Assembly (NCBI GenBank): GCA_002706605.1
Contig: PALT01000038.1
Span: 1-64,000, forward strand
DNA from: Rhodovulum sp.
Lineage (GTDB): Bacteria; Pseudomonadota; Alphaproteobacteria; Rhodobacterales; Rhodobacteraceae
DNA: 64,000 nucleotides
Reading direction: 5' to 3'
Position numbers and translations under genes: made by a program. The notes under the pieces are model-generated. The model ran no database searches. It had not been told where the DNA came from and saw only the letters and a list, made by a program, of their open reading frames with translations. Positions 46,159-56,309 of this stretch are shown here, in pieces (position 1 is the first letter of the stretch; each line of letters starts with the position of its first letter).

Positions 46159-47813
46159 CTATTGTCGCGCCAGCGGTTCACAATCGGATAACGACGGTCC
46201 AGCCAGAACGCCCGCGGGGTTAGACGCGCGCCCGGTGCGGACTGGAACCGTTTGTATTCGCTGATATAAGCCAGATGCTCGACCCGCTTGACCGTCTCGC
46301 GATCATATCCGGCGGCCACGATCTCGGCGACCGACTTTTCCTCGTCGATCAGCATGGTCAGGATCGCGTCCAGCACGTCATAGGGCGGCAGGCTGTCCTC
46401 GTCCTTTTGATCCTCGCGCAGCTCGGCACTGGGCGGTTTGTCGATGATGCTGGTCGGGATGACCTCGCCCTCGGGGCCCATCATCCAGTCGCGGTGGTTG
46501 TCATTGCGCCAGCGGCACATCTGAAACACCCGCGTTTTATAGAGGTCCTTGATCGGGTTATAGCCGCCCGCCATGTCGCCATAGATCGTGGCATAGCCCA
46601 CCGCGACCTCGGATTTATTGCCCGTGGTCAACAGCATCTCGCCAAACTTGTTCGACATCGCCATCAACAGCAAACCGCGCAGGCGGGATTGGATGTTTTC
46701 CTCGGTCAAATCGGGCTGCAACCCCGCAAACAACGGCGCAAGGGTTTCGGTGATCGCCGCGCGCCCCTGTGCAATCGGGACATAGTCGTAGTGACAGCCC
46801 AGCCCCTTTGCCACGGCCTCGGCATCGTCCAGCGACCCTTGGGACGTGTATTCGGACGGCAGCATCACACAGCGCACATTGTCCGCCCCAATCGCATCCG
46901 CCGCAATCGTCGCCACAATCGCGGAGTCGATCCCGCCCGACAGGCCCAACAGGACCTTCTTGAACCCGCTCTTGCGCAGGTAGTCGCGCAGGGTTTCGAC
47001 CATCACGCGATAGTCCTGCTCCCACTCATCGGGCAGGTGCGCCTTGTCGCCCTCGACCGCGCGCCAACCGTCGCCCGTGCGCACGAAATCAACATGGCAC
47101 AGGCCCGTGTCCATCGCGGGCATCTGCACGGCCAGCTTGCCACCGGGGTTCAGAACAAAGGACGCGCCGTCAAACATCTGATCGTCCTGCCCGCCCACCA
47201 TGTTCAGATAAACTAGCGGCAATTCGGTCTCGACCACGCGGGACACCATGATCGACAGGCGTTCGTCGTGTTTGTTGCGGTGATACGGCGACCCATTCGG
47301 CACCAACAGGATTTCCGCGCCGGTTTCGGCCAATGCCTCACACACCTCTTCGCCCCATGCGTCTTCGCAGATGGGGGTACCGATGCGCACAGGGCCAACC
47401 GAATACGGGCCGTTGATCGGGCCGGAATCATAGACGCGTTTTTCGTCAAACACGGTTTCATTGGGCAAACGGTGTTTAAACACGCGCGTGACGATCTCGC
47501 CGCCGCGCAGGATGTAATAGGCGTTATAAAGATGCCCATGCGCCGCAAAGGGGCCACCGATCCCGATCGTGGGACCATCTGCACAATCGCGCGCCAGTTG
47601 TTCAATGACGGCCATCGCATCGGCGGTAAAGGCCGGTTTCATGACCATATCCTGCACCTGATAGCCGGTCAGGAACATTTCCGGCAGGGCCAGCATATCG
47701 GCGCCCGCGTCCTTGGATGCCTGCCATGCCTCGCGCGCTTGGGCGGCGTTGCCGTGGAAATCCCCGACGGTCGGGTTCAGCTGGGCAAGGGTCAAACGGA
47801 ATTGATCGGCCAT
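46155..47813 (-). CDS. nadE: Glutamine-dependent NAD+ synthetase
   Basis: 552 aa. N-terminal nitrilase-type glutaminase domain (residues 1-270: Glu in ALPEMFLTGY, Lys in VFKHRLPN, Cys in PICEDAWGEE) is fused to a C-terminal ammonia-ligase domain with the ATP pyrophosphatase loop GLSGGIDSA. It amidates deamido-NAD to NAD. nadD lies 11 kb away in the window. Ordinary length for the bacterial glutamine-dependent form. Confidence 0.96.
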   Translation of the reverse strand: MADQFRLTLAQLNPTVGDFHGNAAQAREAWQASKDAGADMLALPEMFLTGYQVQDMVMKPAFTADAMAVIEQLARDCADGPTIGIGGPFAAHGHLYNAYYILRGGEIVTRVFKHRLPNETVFDEKRVYDSGPINGPYSVGPVRIGTPICEDAWGEEVCEALAETGAEILLVPNGSPYHRNKHDERLSIMVSRVVETELPLVYLNMVGGQDDQMFDGASFVLNPGGKLAVQMPAMDTGLCHVDFVRTGDGWRAVEGDKAHLPDEWEQDYRVMVETLRDYLRKSGFKKVLLGLSGGIDSAIVATIAADAIGADNVRCVMLPSEYTSQGSLDDAEAVAKGLGCHYDYVPIAQGRAAITETLAPLFAGLQPDLTEENIQSRLRGLLLMAMSNKFGEMLLTTGNKSEVAVGYATIYGDMAGGYNPIKDLYKTRVFQMCRWRNDNHRDWMMGPEGEVIPTSIIDKPPSAELREDQKDEDSLPPYDVLDAILTMLIDEEKSVAEIVAAGYDRETVKRVEHLAYISEYKRFQSAPGARLTPRAFWLDRRYPIVNRWRDNS

Positions 47814-47981
47814 GGCGTCCTCATAGATTACAGGGCCGGTTTATCAAAACCACCGGCAAGTGCCAGCCGATTGATCGTGAAAACCGTTGTAAGGCCCCGT
47901 CCGGTCCATTAGCTTGGCGCGCATAATGAAGGTCAAGGAATGACCACGCGCAAGAGGGCTCTCGATCAGATGGCGGGCAAG

Positions 47982-49460
47982 ATGAACATCCGTACGGCAC
48001 TTTTCCTATCCGTGGCCTGTCTTTATCCCGCTTTTGCCACCGCCCAGGACAACGGCCCCGTCGAAACGAAACAGTTCGACGATGGCGGTATTTACGAGGG
48101 CACCTTTGTCGACGGAAAGCCGGACGGGCGCGGGACATACCGCCTGCCCAACGGGTTCGAATATTCCGGCCAATGGGAAGACGGAGAAATCCGTGGCACG
48201 GGCGTCGCGCGGTTCCTGAACGGTGCGGTCTACGAGGGCAATTTCGAGAAAAGCAAACCCCACGGGTTCGGCAAGATTTCGTTCGCCTCGGGTGGCACCT
48301 ATGAGGGCGAATGGGTCGATGGCGCGATCACCGGCACCGGCGTCGCAGTCTATGCCAACGGTTCGCGCTATGAGGGTGAGTTCCTGAACGCCCGCCACCA
48401 CGGCCAAGGCATTTTGACCAGCCCCAATGGCTATATCTACGACGGCATGTGGGTCGGCGGCGTCAAAGAGGGCAAGGGCAAGGTCACCTATGCCGATGGC
48501 TCGACCTATGAAGGCGGGCTGCAGGGCGGTCTGCGCTCGGGCCAAGGGACGTTGGTATCGCCCGACGGTCTTGTCTATGTCGGCGCGTGGAAGAACGGCC
48601 AGATCAACGGCCTTGGCAAACTGACCCAGCCCACCGGCGAGGTCTATGAGGGCTTGCTGGTCAACGGCGAACGTCACGGCACGGGCAAGATGCTCTATGC
48701 CAATGGCGACATCTACGAGGGCGAGTTCCAGAACGACAACCGCCAAGGCACCGGCACCCTGACCGGCAGTGACGGGTTTTCCTATGTGGGCGGATGGCTG
48801 GACGGTCGGATTGAGGGTCAGGGCACAGTCACCTACCCCGATGGCACGGTCTTTACCGGCACGTTCCGCGACAACCTGCCCGATGGCACAGGCGCGATCA
48901 CCTATACCGACGGCTCGACCTATGAGGGCGAATGGCGCGGCGGCGTGATTGAGGGGCGCGGCACCGCAACCTTTGCCGATGGCATGGTCTATGAGGGCGA
49001 GTTCAAGAACGCCCTGTTCGACGGTCAGGGGACCTCGACCCTTGCCAATGGCGATGTGTATGCGGGCGGCTGGCAGATGGGCAAACGCCACGGTCAGGCG
49101 GTCTATACCTTTGCCGATGGCTCGGTCCTTGAGGGGACCTTTGCCAATGGCACCGTGTCGGGCACGGCGACCTATCGCAGCGCGGACGGGTTTATCTATG
49201 ACGGGGAATGGCAGAACATGCAGTTCCACGGCCAAGGCACCGCGACCTACCCCAATGGCGACGTCTATGAGGGCACGTTTGAAAACGGCATGCGTCAGGG
49301 TCAGGGCACGATCCGGTACGCAGGCGGCGAGGTCGAAAGCGGCGTTTGGTCCAACAACCTGCTGACCACGCGCGATGGTGATGCGCCCAGCACCGATCCG
49401 GTTTCGCCCGAAACGACGGAACCCGAGGCCGAGACGACCGAGGCCGCCCCGGCCGAATAA
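47982..49460 (+). CDS. Exported MORN-repeat protein
   Basis: 492 aa. A signal peptide (NIRTALFLSVACLYPAFATA) is followed by 18 full MORN repeats and a partial nineteenth, each 23 residues in the pattern Y-E-G-x-W/F ... G-x-G-x2-x-Y/F-x-x-G. The tail is Thr/Glu/Pro-rich. I chose the ATG at 47982 because it opens the signal peptide; ATGs at 47940 and 47970 are also in frame. MORN repeats mediate lipid, membrane or protein binding. Periplasmic or surface location inferred. It abuts the convergent neighbour with no gap. Confidence 0.85.
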   Translation: MNIRTALFLSVACLYPAFATAQDNGPVETKQFDDGGIYEGTFVDGKPDGRGTYRLPNGFEYSGQWEDGEIRGTGVARFLNGAVYEGNFEKSKPHGFGKISFASGGTYEGEWVDGAITGTGVAVYANGSRYEGEFLNARHHGQGILTSPNGYIYDGMWVGGVKEGKGKVTYADGSTYEGGLQGGLRSGQGTLVSPDGLVYVGAWKNGQINGLGKLTQPTGEVYEGLLVNGERHGTGKMLYANGDIYEGEFQNDNRQGTGTLTGSDGFSYVGGWLDGRIEGQGTVTYPDGTVFTGTFRDNLPDGTGAITYTDGSTYEGEWRGGVIEGRGTATFADGMVYEGEFKNALFDGQGTSTLANGDVYAGGWQMGKRHGQAVYTFADGSVLEGTFANGTVSGTATYRSADGFIYDGEWQNMQFHGQGTATYPNGDVYEGTFENGMRQGQGTIRYAGGEVESGVWSNNLLTTRDGDAPSTDPVSPETTEPEAETTEAAPAE

Positions 49461-50030
49461 TCACCCCTGCTGGGCGGCGGACAGCGCCACCAGTTCAGGG
49501 CGGATGCGTTCCTCGACAAAGGACACGGGCACGGTATCGACCGTCACCACCCCGCGCACGGTCAGAACCGGCACGTTCGCATCCCCCTGCATCAGGGTGT
49601 GGCGCACCTTGGTCCGCCCATTGAACCGCTCCATGATATGGGGCGGCAGAGATGCGCTAAACGTCTCACGGTTTTGCAACGTGCCGGCCAACGCCACGCC
49701 AAACGGCGTGTCCGTGGTTTCCAGCAGAACCCGCGCCCGCAGCGGCAGGCGTTCCGGCGTGTACCAGTTGTCCGCGTCGAGCAGAGGCACATCGCCCCGC
49801 TTCAACGTGATCGCGCGGTGGCGCACCACCTCCCCCTCGGCGGGCTTGAGCAGATCGCGCCCCAGCTGCGGCAATTCGGTGCCGCCCGATTCCGGTTTAA
49901 TATCGGCATAGAGGTCCCCCTCACCCAGCCCGCGAATTTCGCACCACACCTGCAAGGCGGCGGTGACGCTGAACGTGGTCAGCAGGGTCTCACACAAATG
50001 CAAAACGATTGGATCTAATGACTTATCCAT
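49461..50030 (-). CDS. Chorismate-lyase (UbiC)-like fold protein of unknown role
   Basis: 189 aa. VRHRAITLKRGDVPLLDADNWY and RVLLETTDTPFGVAL match the core of the UbiC/UTRA superfamily, in which Arg of VRHR and Glu of LETTDTPFG are conserved. UbiC makes 4-hydroxybenzoate from chorismate; this protein lacks a ubi neighbour, so it may bind or cleave something else. GGATGAG precedes the ATG. No signal peptide. Confidence 0.6.
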   Translation of the reverse strand: MDKSLDPIVLHLCETLLTTFSVTAALQVWCEIRGLGEGDLYADIKPESGGTELPQLGRDLLKPAEGEVVRHRAITLKRGDVPLLDADNWYTPERLPLRARVLLETTDTPFGVALAGTLQNRETFSASLPPHIMERFNGRTKVRHTLMQGDANVPVLTVRGVVTVDTVPVSFVEERIRPELVALSAAQQG

Positions 50031-50096
50031 GAACTCATCCCAAAAATATACGCCACCTCCGGTCTAGCGCGCGTGGGTTGAGCCGGTCAATCGGTG

Positions 50097-51626
50097 TCAG
50101 ACAGGATCGCCGCGATCAAGGCGATCCAACACCGTCTCTGCGTCCGAAATAATCGCATCGCGTTTACCCGCGTCCATCTTGTCCCATGTGCGATACATCA
50201 TGCCCATGCGGCCATTGCCCTGAAACCGGTCGCGGTGACGGTTCAGGAAATGCCAATAAAGGACGTTGAACGGACAGGCCTTTTCGCCGGTCTTATCGCC
50301 CACCTTATACGCGCAATCGCCGCAATAATCCGACATCCGGTCAATGTAGGAGCCGCTGCTGACATAGGGTTTTGAGGCGACGACGCCGCCATCGGCGAAC
50401 TGGCTCATCCCGAGGGTGTTGGGGGCCTCGACCCACTCAAACGCATCGATGTAGACCGACAGATACCATTCATGCACCTGCGCCGGATCAATCCCCGCCA
50501 AGAGGGCGAAATTGCCGGTCACCATCAGGCGCTGAATATGATGCGCATAGGCCAGATCGCGGGTTTGCCCGACGGCGGCGCGCATACACGCCATATCGGT
50601 GTCCCCACCCCAATAGACGGCAGGCAGGTCGCGGGTGTGGTTCAGAGTGTTCTGGGCCGTATACTCCCGCCCCTTCAGGAAATAGATGCCACGGATATAT
50701 TCCCGCCATCCGATGATCTGTCGAATGAACCCTTCGACCGCGTTCAGGGGGGCGTTGCCCTCGCGATAGGCGGTCTCGGCGGCCGCACACACCTCGCGCC
50801 AGCCCAACAGACCGATGTTCAGATAGGGGGAGATCAGCGCGTGATAGAGAACCGGATCATCGGCCAGCATCGCGTCCTGATAATCGCCAAAACAGGGCAG
50901 CGCGTTTTTGATAAAGTGATCCAGCACCTCCAACGCCTGATCACGGTCCGTGGCATAGGCAAACCCGTCGACCGTGCCGAAATGCCCGTCAAACCGGTCC
51001 GCGACCAGATCCATCACCGCGCGCACCGTGTCATCGGGTTCAAACCGACAGGGGCCCAGTTTGAACAGATCGCCGCGTGCGGGTTTTCGGTTGTCCTGAT
51101 CGAAATTCCACTGCCCCCCACAGGGATCATCCCCGTCCATCAGCAAGCCAGTTTTGCGCCGCATCTCACGATAGAAATATTCCATCCGCAGGGATTTGCG
51201 CCCCTCGGCCCAGCGCTCAAAATCCGCGTGGCTGGCCAGAAATCGTGTGTCCTGTCGCATTTCAACGTGCAGGGGCAGGTTGTTTAGCGCGTCGATCAAC
51301 CGCCATTCGCCGGGCTCGGTCAGGACGACCTGATCGGTCTCGAATTCCTCGGCCCGGCGCAGCAACTCGCCACAAATCGACCCCGCATTGTCCGGATCGT
51401 CCAGCGGGGTATAGGCGACCTCCCACCCCGCATCGCGCAAGCGGTCCGCAAACTTGCGCATCGCCGACAGGATCAGGGTGATCTTTTGCGGGTGATGGGG
51501 GACATAGGTGCCCTCATCCGTGACCTCGGCCATAACGACCACATCGCTCGCCTCGGGGCCATCCGACAGGCAGGACATATCGGGCGACAGTTGATCGCCA
51601 AGGATCAGGATCAGACGCTTTACCAC
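50097..51626 (-). CDS. FeS-type bacterial cryptochrome/photolyase (FeS-BCP, CryB-like)
   Basis: 509 aa from a GTG at 51626 (AGGTG upstream). N-terminal Rossmann domain with LILILGDQLSPDMSCL is the deoxyribodipyrimidine photolyase-related protein signature. The C-terminal FAD domain carries a cysteine cluster (CGDCAYKVGDKTGEKACPF) that, with an earlier Cys, would bind [4Fe-4S]. Members repair (6-4) photoproducts or act as light sensors. Its start overlaps the SDR stop by 7 bases, which ties the two. Confidence 0.9.
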   Translation of the reverse strand: MVKRLILILGDQLSPDMSCLSDGPEASDVVVMAEVTDEGTYVPHHPQKITLILSAMRKFADRLRDAGWEVAYTPLDDPDNAGSICGELLRRAEEFETDQVVLTEPGEWRLIDALNNLPLHVEMRQDTRFLASHADFERWAEGRKSLRMEYFYREMRRKTGLLMDGDDPCGGQWNFDQDNRKPARGDLFKLGPCRFEPDDTVRAVMDLVADRFDGHFGTVDGFAYATDRDQALEVLDHFIKNALPCFGDYQDAMLADDPVLYHALISPYLNIGLLGWREVCAAAETAYREGNAPLNAVEGFIRQIIGWREYIRGIYFLKGREYTAQNTLNHTRDLPAVYWGGDTDMACMRAAVGQTRDLAYAHHIQRLMVTGNFALLAGIDPAQVHEWYLSVYIDAFEWVEAPNTLGMSQFADGGVVASKPYVSSGSYIDRMSDYCGDCAYKVGDKTGEKACPFNVLYWHFLNRHRDRFQGNGRMGMMYRTWDKMDAGKRDAIISDAETVLDRLDRGDPV

Positions 51627-52291
51627 GGGATCACCTGCCCCGCCCAATCAAAGAACCCGCCGGTGTCTGTGACGTCCAACCCATCCATCACGCGGATCAG
51701 GTTTTGGGCCGCCTCGGGCGGGGGCACGGCGGGATGGCGGCCCACGTATTTGCGGGTCAATTCCGTCTGAACCGTGCCCGGATGCAGGGCGACGGCGATG
51801 GCCTGTTTATGGGTGCGGGCCAGTTCAATCGCCGCACCATGGACGATTTGGTTCACCGCCGCCTTGGCCGCGCGATAGGCGTGCCAGCCGCCCAGACGGT
51901 TGTCACCAATGGACCCGACCCGCGCCGACAACACCGCCAGAACCGCGCGCCCATCGCGTGGGATCATCGGCATCACATGTTTCAACACCAAGGCCGGCCC
52001 CATCGCGTTCAAACGGAATTGCGCCATCAACCGGTCGGCGTCGAGTTCGCGAAAGCTCTTTTCCGGTCCGTTACCGTCGATTTCCAAACCGCCCGTCGCC
52101 ACAACGATACGGTCAAAGGGCCCCTCGACACCCGACAGGGCGCGCGTGATCGACGCCTCATCCGTGATGTCCAACCCGTCGCCCGACCGCGAAAGGCCCA
52201 CAACCGTTTCGCCGCGCGCCGCAAGCGCGTCGCACAGGGCCGCGCCGATGCCGCCACTGGCCCCGATGATTAGAGATTTCTGTGCTTCCAT
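51620..52291 (-). CDS. Short-chain dehydrogenase/reductase
   Basis: 223 aa. The NAD(P) motif GASGGIGAAL (residues 10-19), NAG-like ATGG, active-site Tyr/Lys in AYRAAKAAV (Y-x3-K) and the Ser in VLSARVGS are present. It belongs to the CsgA-like atypical SDRs often located beside photolyase genes in this group. Translationally coupled to the photolyase downstream. Substrate unknown. Confidence 0.85.
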   Translation of the reverse strand: MEAQKSLIIGASGGIGAALCDALAARGETVVGLSRSGDGLDITDEASITRALSGVEGPFDRIVVATGGLEIDGNGPEKSFRELDADRLMAQFRLNAMGPALVLKHVMPMIPRDGRAVLAVLSARVGSIGDNRLGGWHAYRAAKAAVNQIVHGAAIELARTHKQAIAVALHPGTVQTELTRKYVGRHPAVPPPEAAQNLIRVMDGLDVTDTGGFFDWAGQVIPW

Positions 52292-52393
52292 AGGGGTGAG
52301 CTATCGCGCCCATCCTGCCGGTCAACGACGCCATGCGACGTTTTGACAAAATTGGGGTTTTCCTTGGAACAAAACCGCGTATATTCCGCCCCC

Positions 52394-52486
52394 ATGACAC
52401 GGGACTTTCATATCACCACAGTTGCACCGGCCTTGGCCGCGCGTGCCCTGTCGACCCGTGCCCTGCTACTCCTTAGCTGCCTCTGA
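52394..52486 (+). CDS. leuL: Leucine operon leader peptide
   Basis: 30 codons ending TGA at 52484-52486. The peptide ends in LSTRALLLLSCL, with four consecutive Leu codons (CTG CTA CTC CTT) and a final Leu at the stop. It lies 79 bases before leuA. Ribosome stalling at the Leu run would control attenuation. There is no ribosome site before the ATG, and a TATATT (52380-52385) lies close, so the leader may be leaderless. Confidence 0.85.
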   Translation: MTRDFHITTVAPALAARALSTRALLLLSCL

Positions 52487-52528
52487 GCGTGCCTTGGCGC
52501 GACCGCTCAGGGGTGGACCAGCGCCAGG
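52480..52528 (+). terminator. Leu attenuator with alternative hairpins
   Basis: CCTCTGAGCG (52480-52489) pairs with CGCTCAGGGG (52504-52513) with one G-U pair. CCTTGGCGC (52492-52500) can instead pair with GCGCCAGG (52521-52528). The two pairings share the span 52492-52513, so they exclude one another, as in classical attenuators. Exact assignment of terminator and antiterminator would need folding and probing. Confidence 0.65.
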
Positions 52529-52565
52529 TGATATTTGCTAGGGTTTAGACAAGAAAGATACGAAA

Positions 52566-54134
52566 ATGACCGACACGACTGCACAGGATCAGGTCCTGAT
52601 TTTTGACACCACGTTGCGCGACGGGGAACAATCCCCCGGTGCCACGATGAGCCACGCCGAAAAGCTTGAGATCGCTTCGATGCTGGACGAAATGGGTGTC
52701 GACATCATTGAGGCCGGTTTCCCGATCGCATCCGAAGGCGATTTCCGCGCCGTCAGTGAAATTGCCGCCAACAGCAAGAATTCGGTGATCTGTGGTCTGG
52801 CACGCGCCAACGCGACGGACATCGACCGCTGTTTCGAGGCCGTGAAACACGCCGCACGTCCGCGTATCCATACGTTCATCGGCACCTCGCCCCTGCACCG
52901 TGCGATCCCGAACCTCAGCATGGATGAAATGGCCGACCTGATCCACGAAACGGTCAGCCATGCGCGCAACCTGACGGACAACGTGCAATGGTCGCCCATG
53001 GACGCCACGCGAACCGAGCACGACTACCTGTGCCGCGTCATCGAAATCGCGATCAAGGCCGGTGCCACCACGATCAACATCCCCGACACCGTGGGCTATA
53101 CCGCCCCGCGTGAAAGTGCGGATTTGATCCGGATGTTGCTGGAACGCGTGCCGGGTGCGGATGAGATCGTGTTTGCAACGCACTGCCACAACGACCTTGG
53201 CATGGCGACGGCAAACGCGCTGGCCGCGGTTGAGGCCGGTGCGCGTCAGATCGAATGCACCATCAACGGTCTGGGCGAACGTGCGGGCAACACCGCGCTG
53301 GAAGAGGTCGTTATGGCCCTCAAGGTGCGCAACGACATCATGCCCTATAGCACGGGCATCGACACCACCAAGATCATGCAGATCAGCCGCCGCGTCGCCG
53401 CCGTCTCGGGTTTCCCCGTGCAGTTCAACAAGGCGATTGTCGGCAAGAACGCCTTTGCCCACGAAAGCGGCATCCACCAAGACGGCATGCTGAAGAACGC
53501 CGAGACGTTCGAAATCATGCGTCCGACCGACATCGGCCTGTCCGATACGAACCTTGTGATGGGCAAACACTCGGGCCGCGCGGCTTTGCGCGCCAAGCTG
53601 AACGATCTGGGCTATGAGCCCGGCGATAACCAGCTCAAGGACATCTTTGTACGGTTCAAGGCCTTGGCCGACCGCAAGAAAGAGGTCTACGACGAGGACC
53701 TGATCGCCCTGATGCAGGACACCCAGACCGGTGAGGCCAGCGACCGCATTCAGGTGAAATTCCTGCGCGTGATCTGTGGTACCGAGGCCCCGCAATCGGC
53801 CGATCTGACCCTGACCGTGGACGGCGTGGATCATCAGGTCACCGCGACGGGCGATGGCCCCGTGGATGCGACCTTCAACGCGATCAAGTCGATCTTCCCG
53901 ACCAAGGCGCGTCTGGAACTTTACCAAGTGCACGCCGTGACCGAAGGCACCGACGCACAGGCGACCGTTTCGGTGCGTTTGGTTGAGGATGGCAAGATCG
54001 CGACCGGCCAATCGGCGGACACCGACACCGTGGTCGCCAGCGCCAAGGCCTATGTCAACGCGCTCAACCGGCTGGAAGTGCGCCGCGAAAAGACCGGCAG
54101 CGACAAAAAAGAAGTGTCCTACAAGGATCTCTGA
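52566..54134 (+). CDS. leuA: 2-isopropylmalate synthase
   Basis: 522 aa. First committed step of leucine synthesis: acetyl-CoA plus 2-oxoisovalerate. DTTLRDGEQSPGATM is the TIM-barrel metal motif near residue 17; HCHNDLGMA holds the His pair. The C-terminal regulatory domain (from about residue 395) binds leucine. It is preceded by the leucine leader peptide and attenuator and followed by a strong terminator, so it is expressed alone. Confidence 0.97.
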   Translation: MTDTTAQDQVLIFDTTLRDGEQSPGATMSHAEKLEIASMLDEMGVDIIEAGFPIASEGDFRAVSEIAANSKNSVICGLARANATDIDRCFEAVKHAARPRIHTFIGTSPLHRAIPNLSMDEMADLIHETVSHARNLTDNVQWSPMDATRTEHDYLCRVIEIAIKAGATTINIPDTVGYTAPRESADLIRMLLERVPGADEIVFATHCHNDLGMATANALAAVEAGARQIECTINGLGERAGNTALEEVVMALKVRNDIMPYSTGIDTTKIMQISRRVAAVSGFPVQFNKAIVGKNAFAHESGIHQDGMLKNAETFEIMRPTDIGLSDTNLVMGKHSGRAALRAKLNDLGYEPGDNQLKDIFVRFKALADRKKEVYDEDLIALMQDTQTGEASDRIQVKFLRVICGTEAPQSADLTLTVDGVDHQVTATGDGPVDATFNAIKSIFPTKARLELYQVHAVTEGTDAQATVSVRLVEDGKIATGQSADTDTVVASAKAYVNALNRLEVRREKTGSDKKEVSYKDL

Positions 54135-54160
54135 TCCAGACACCGGTCACAACACGATCA

Positions 54161-54186
54161 AGGGGGCGAAACCGCCCCCTTTTTTC
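54161..54186 (+). terminator. Rho-independent terminator of leuA
   Basis: AGGGGGCG (54161-54168), loop AAAC, CGCCCCCT (54173-54180), then a T run to 54186. It stands 26 bases after the stop. Confidence 0.93.
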
Positions 54187-54267
54187 TTGCAAACACAACC
54201 AATGCGGCAAGAACGCGCCGGTTTGGGTGTTTCTGCCTCTTTTCCACAAGGCCCGCGCCGCCTATAA

Positions 54268-55368
<1,101 letters not shown>

Positions 55369-55406
55369 TGGCGGCGCGCCGTGCCCGTCCATAATGCGGG
55401 GGTGAC

Positions 55407-56309
55407 GTGGCGAACGATCGCAACAACACGGAATACATGCGCCCGATCCGGCGTATTGTCGTTGGGGGGCTGGTGGTGTTTCTGCTGGCCCTGTTCCTGT
55501 TGTGGCGCATCGACAGCCCCCGCGTCGAACGGTTCCGCGCCAACCTGACCGACCGCTTTGTGCCCAGCTTTGACTGGGCGCTGCTGCCCGTCACCAAGGC
55601 CATCGAGATGGTCGAGGGGTTTCAGTCCTATGCGCGCATCTATGAGCAAAATCAGGAACTGCGCCGCGAATTGCGTCAGATGAAGGCATGGAAAGAGGCC
55701 GCGCTACAGTTGGAACAGGAGAACGCGAAGCTCTTGGACCTGAACAAGGTGCGTCTGGACCCCAGCCTGACCTTCATCACAGGTGTCGTTCTGGCCGATA
55801 GCGGCTCGCCCTTTCGCCAGTCCGTGCTGCTGAACGTCGGGGCGCGTGACGGTGTTGTGGATGGCTGGGCCACCACCGACGGTCTGGGTCTAGTCGGGCG
55901 CATCTCGGGCGTGGGCCGTGACAGCAGCCGCGTGATCCTGTTGACCGACAGCAACAGCCGCATCCCGATCACCATCCAACCCTCGGGCCAACGCGCGATC
56001 CTCAGCGGTGACAACTCGGCCGCGCCGTTGATCGAGTTCCTTGAGACCCCCGACGCCGTGCGCGCGGGTGATAGCGTCGTGTCCTCGGGCGATGGCGGGG
56101 TGTTTCCCGCCGGTTTGCTGGTCGGGCAGGTTGCGATTGGCACGGACCGGCGCATGCGCGTGCGCCTGACCGCCGATTACGAACGCCTGGAATTCCTGCG
56201 CGTGCTGCGCAGCCACGCCAATGAGGTCATCACCGATCCGGGCAGCCTGATCGCGCCCGCGCAGATCGGCCCGCCCGCGCCATCCGAGGCGGCGGAGGCC
56301 AGCCAATGA
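55407..56309 (+). CDS. mreC: Rod-shape protein MreC
   Basis: 300 aa. GTG start, then a single membrane helix (RRIVVGGLVVFLLALFLLWR, residues 13-32), a coiled coil (about 65-105, QNQELRRELRQMKAWKEAAL) and a C-terminal beta-barrel pair with GRISGVGRDSSRVILLTD. It links MreB to PBP2 in the periplasm. Overlaps mreD by four bases (ATGA). Confidence 0.93.
   Translation: MANDRNNTEYMRPIRRIVVGGLVVFLLALFLLWRIDSPRVERFRANLTDRFVPSFDWALLPVTKAIEMVEGFQSYARIYEQNQELRRELRQMKAWKEAALQLEQENAKLLDLNKVRLDPSLTFITGVVLADSGSPFRQSVLLNVGARDGVVDGWATTDGLGLVGRISGVGRDSSRVILLTDSNSRIPITIQPSGQRAILSGDNSAAPLIEFLETPDAVRAGDSVVSSGDGGVFPAGLLVGQVAIGTDRRMRVRLTADYERLEFLRVLRSHANEVITDPGSLIAPAQIGPPAPSEAAEASQ

Noticed and set aside
48060-49360. 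DNA satellite or minisatellite
   Set aside because: The 69-base periodicity comes from MORN protein repeats; the DNA copies diverge at silent sites.
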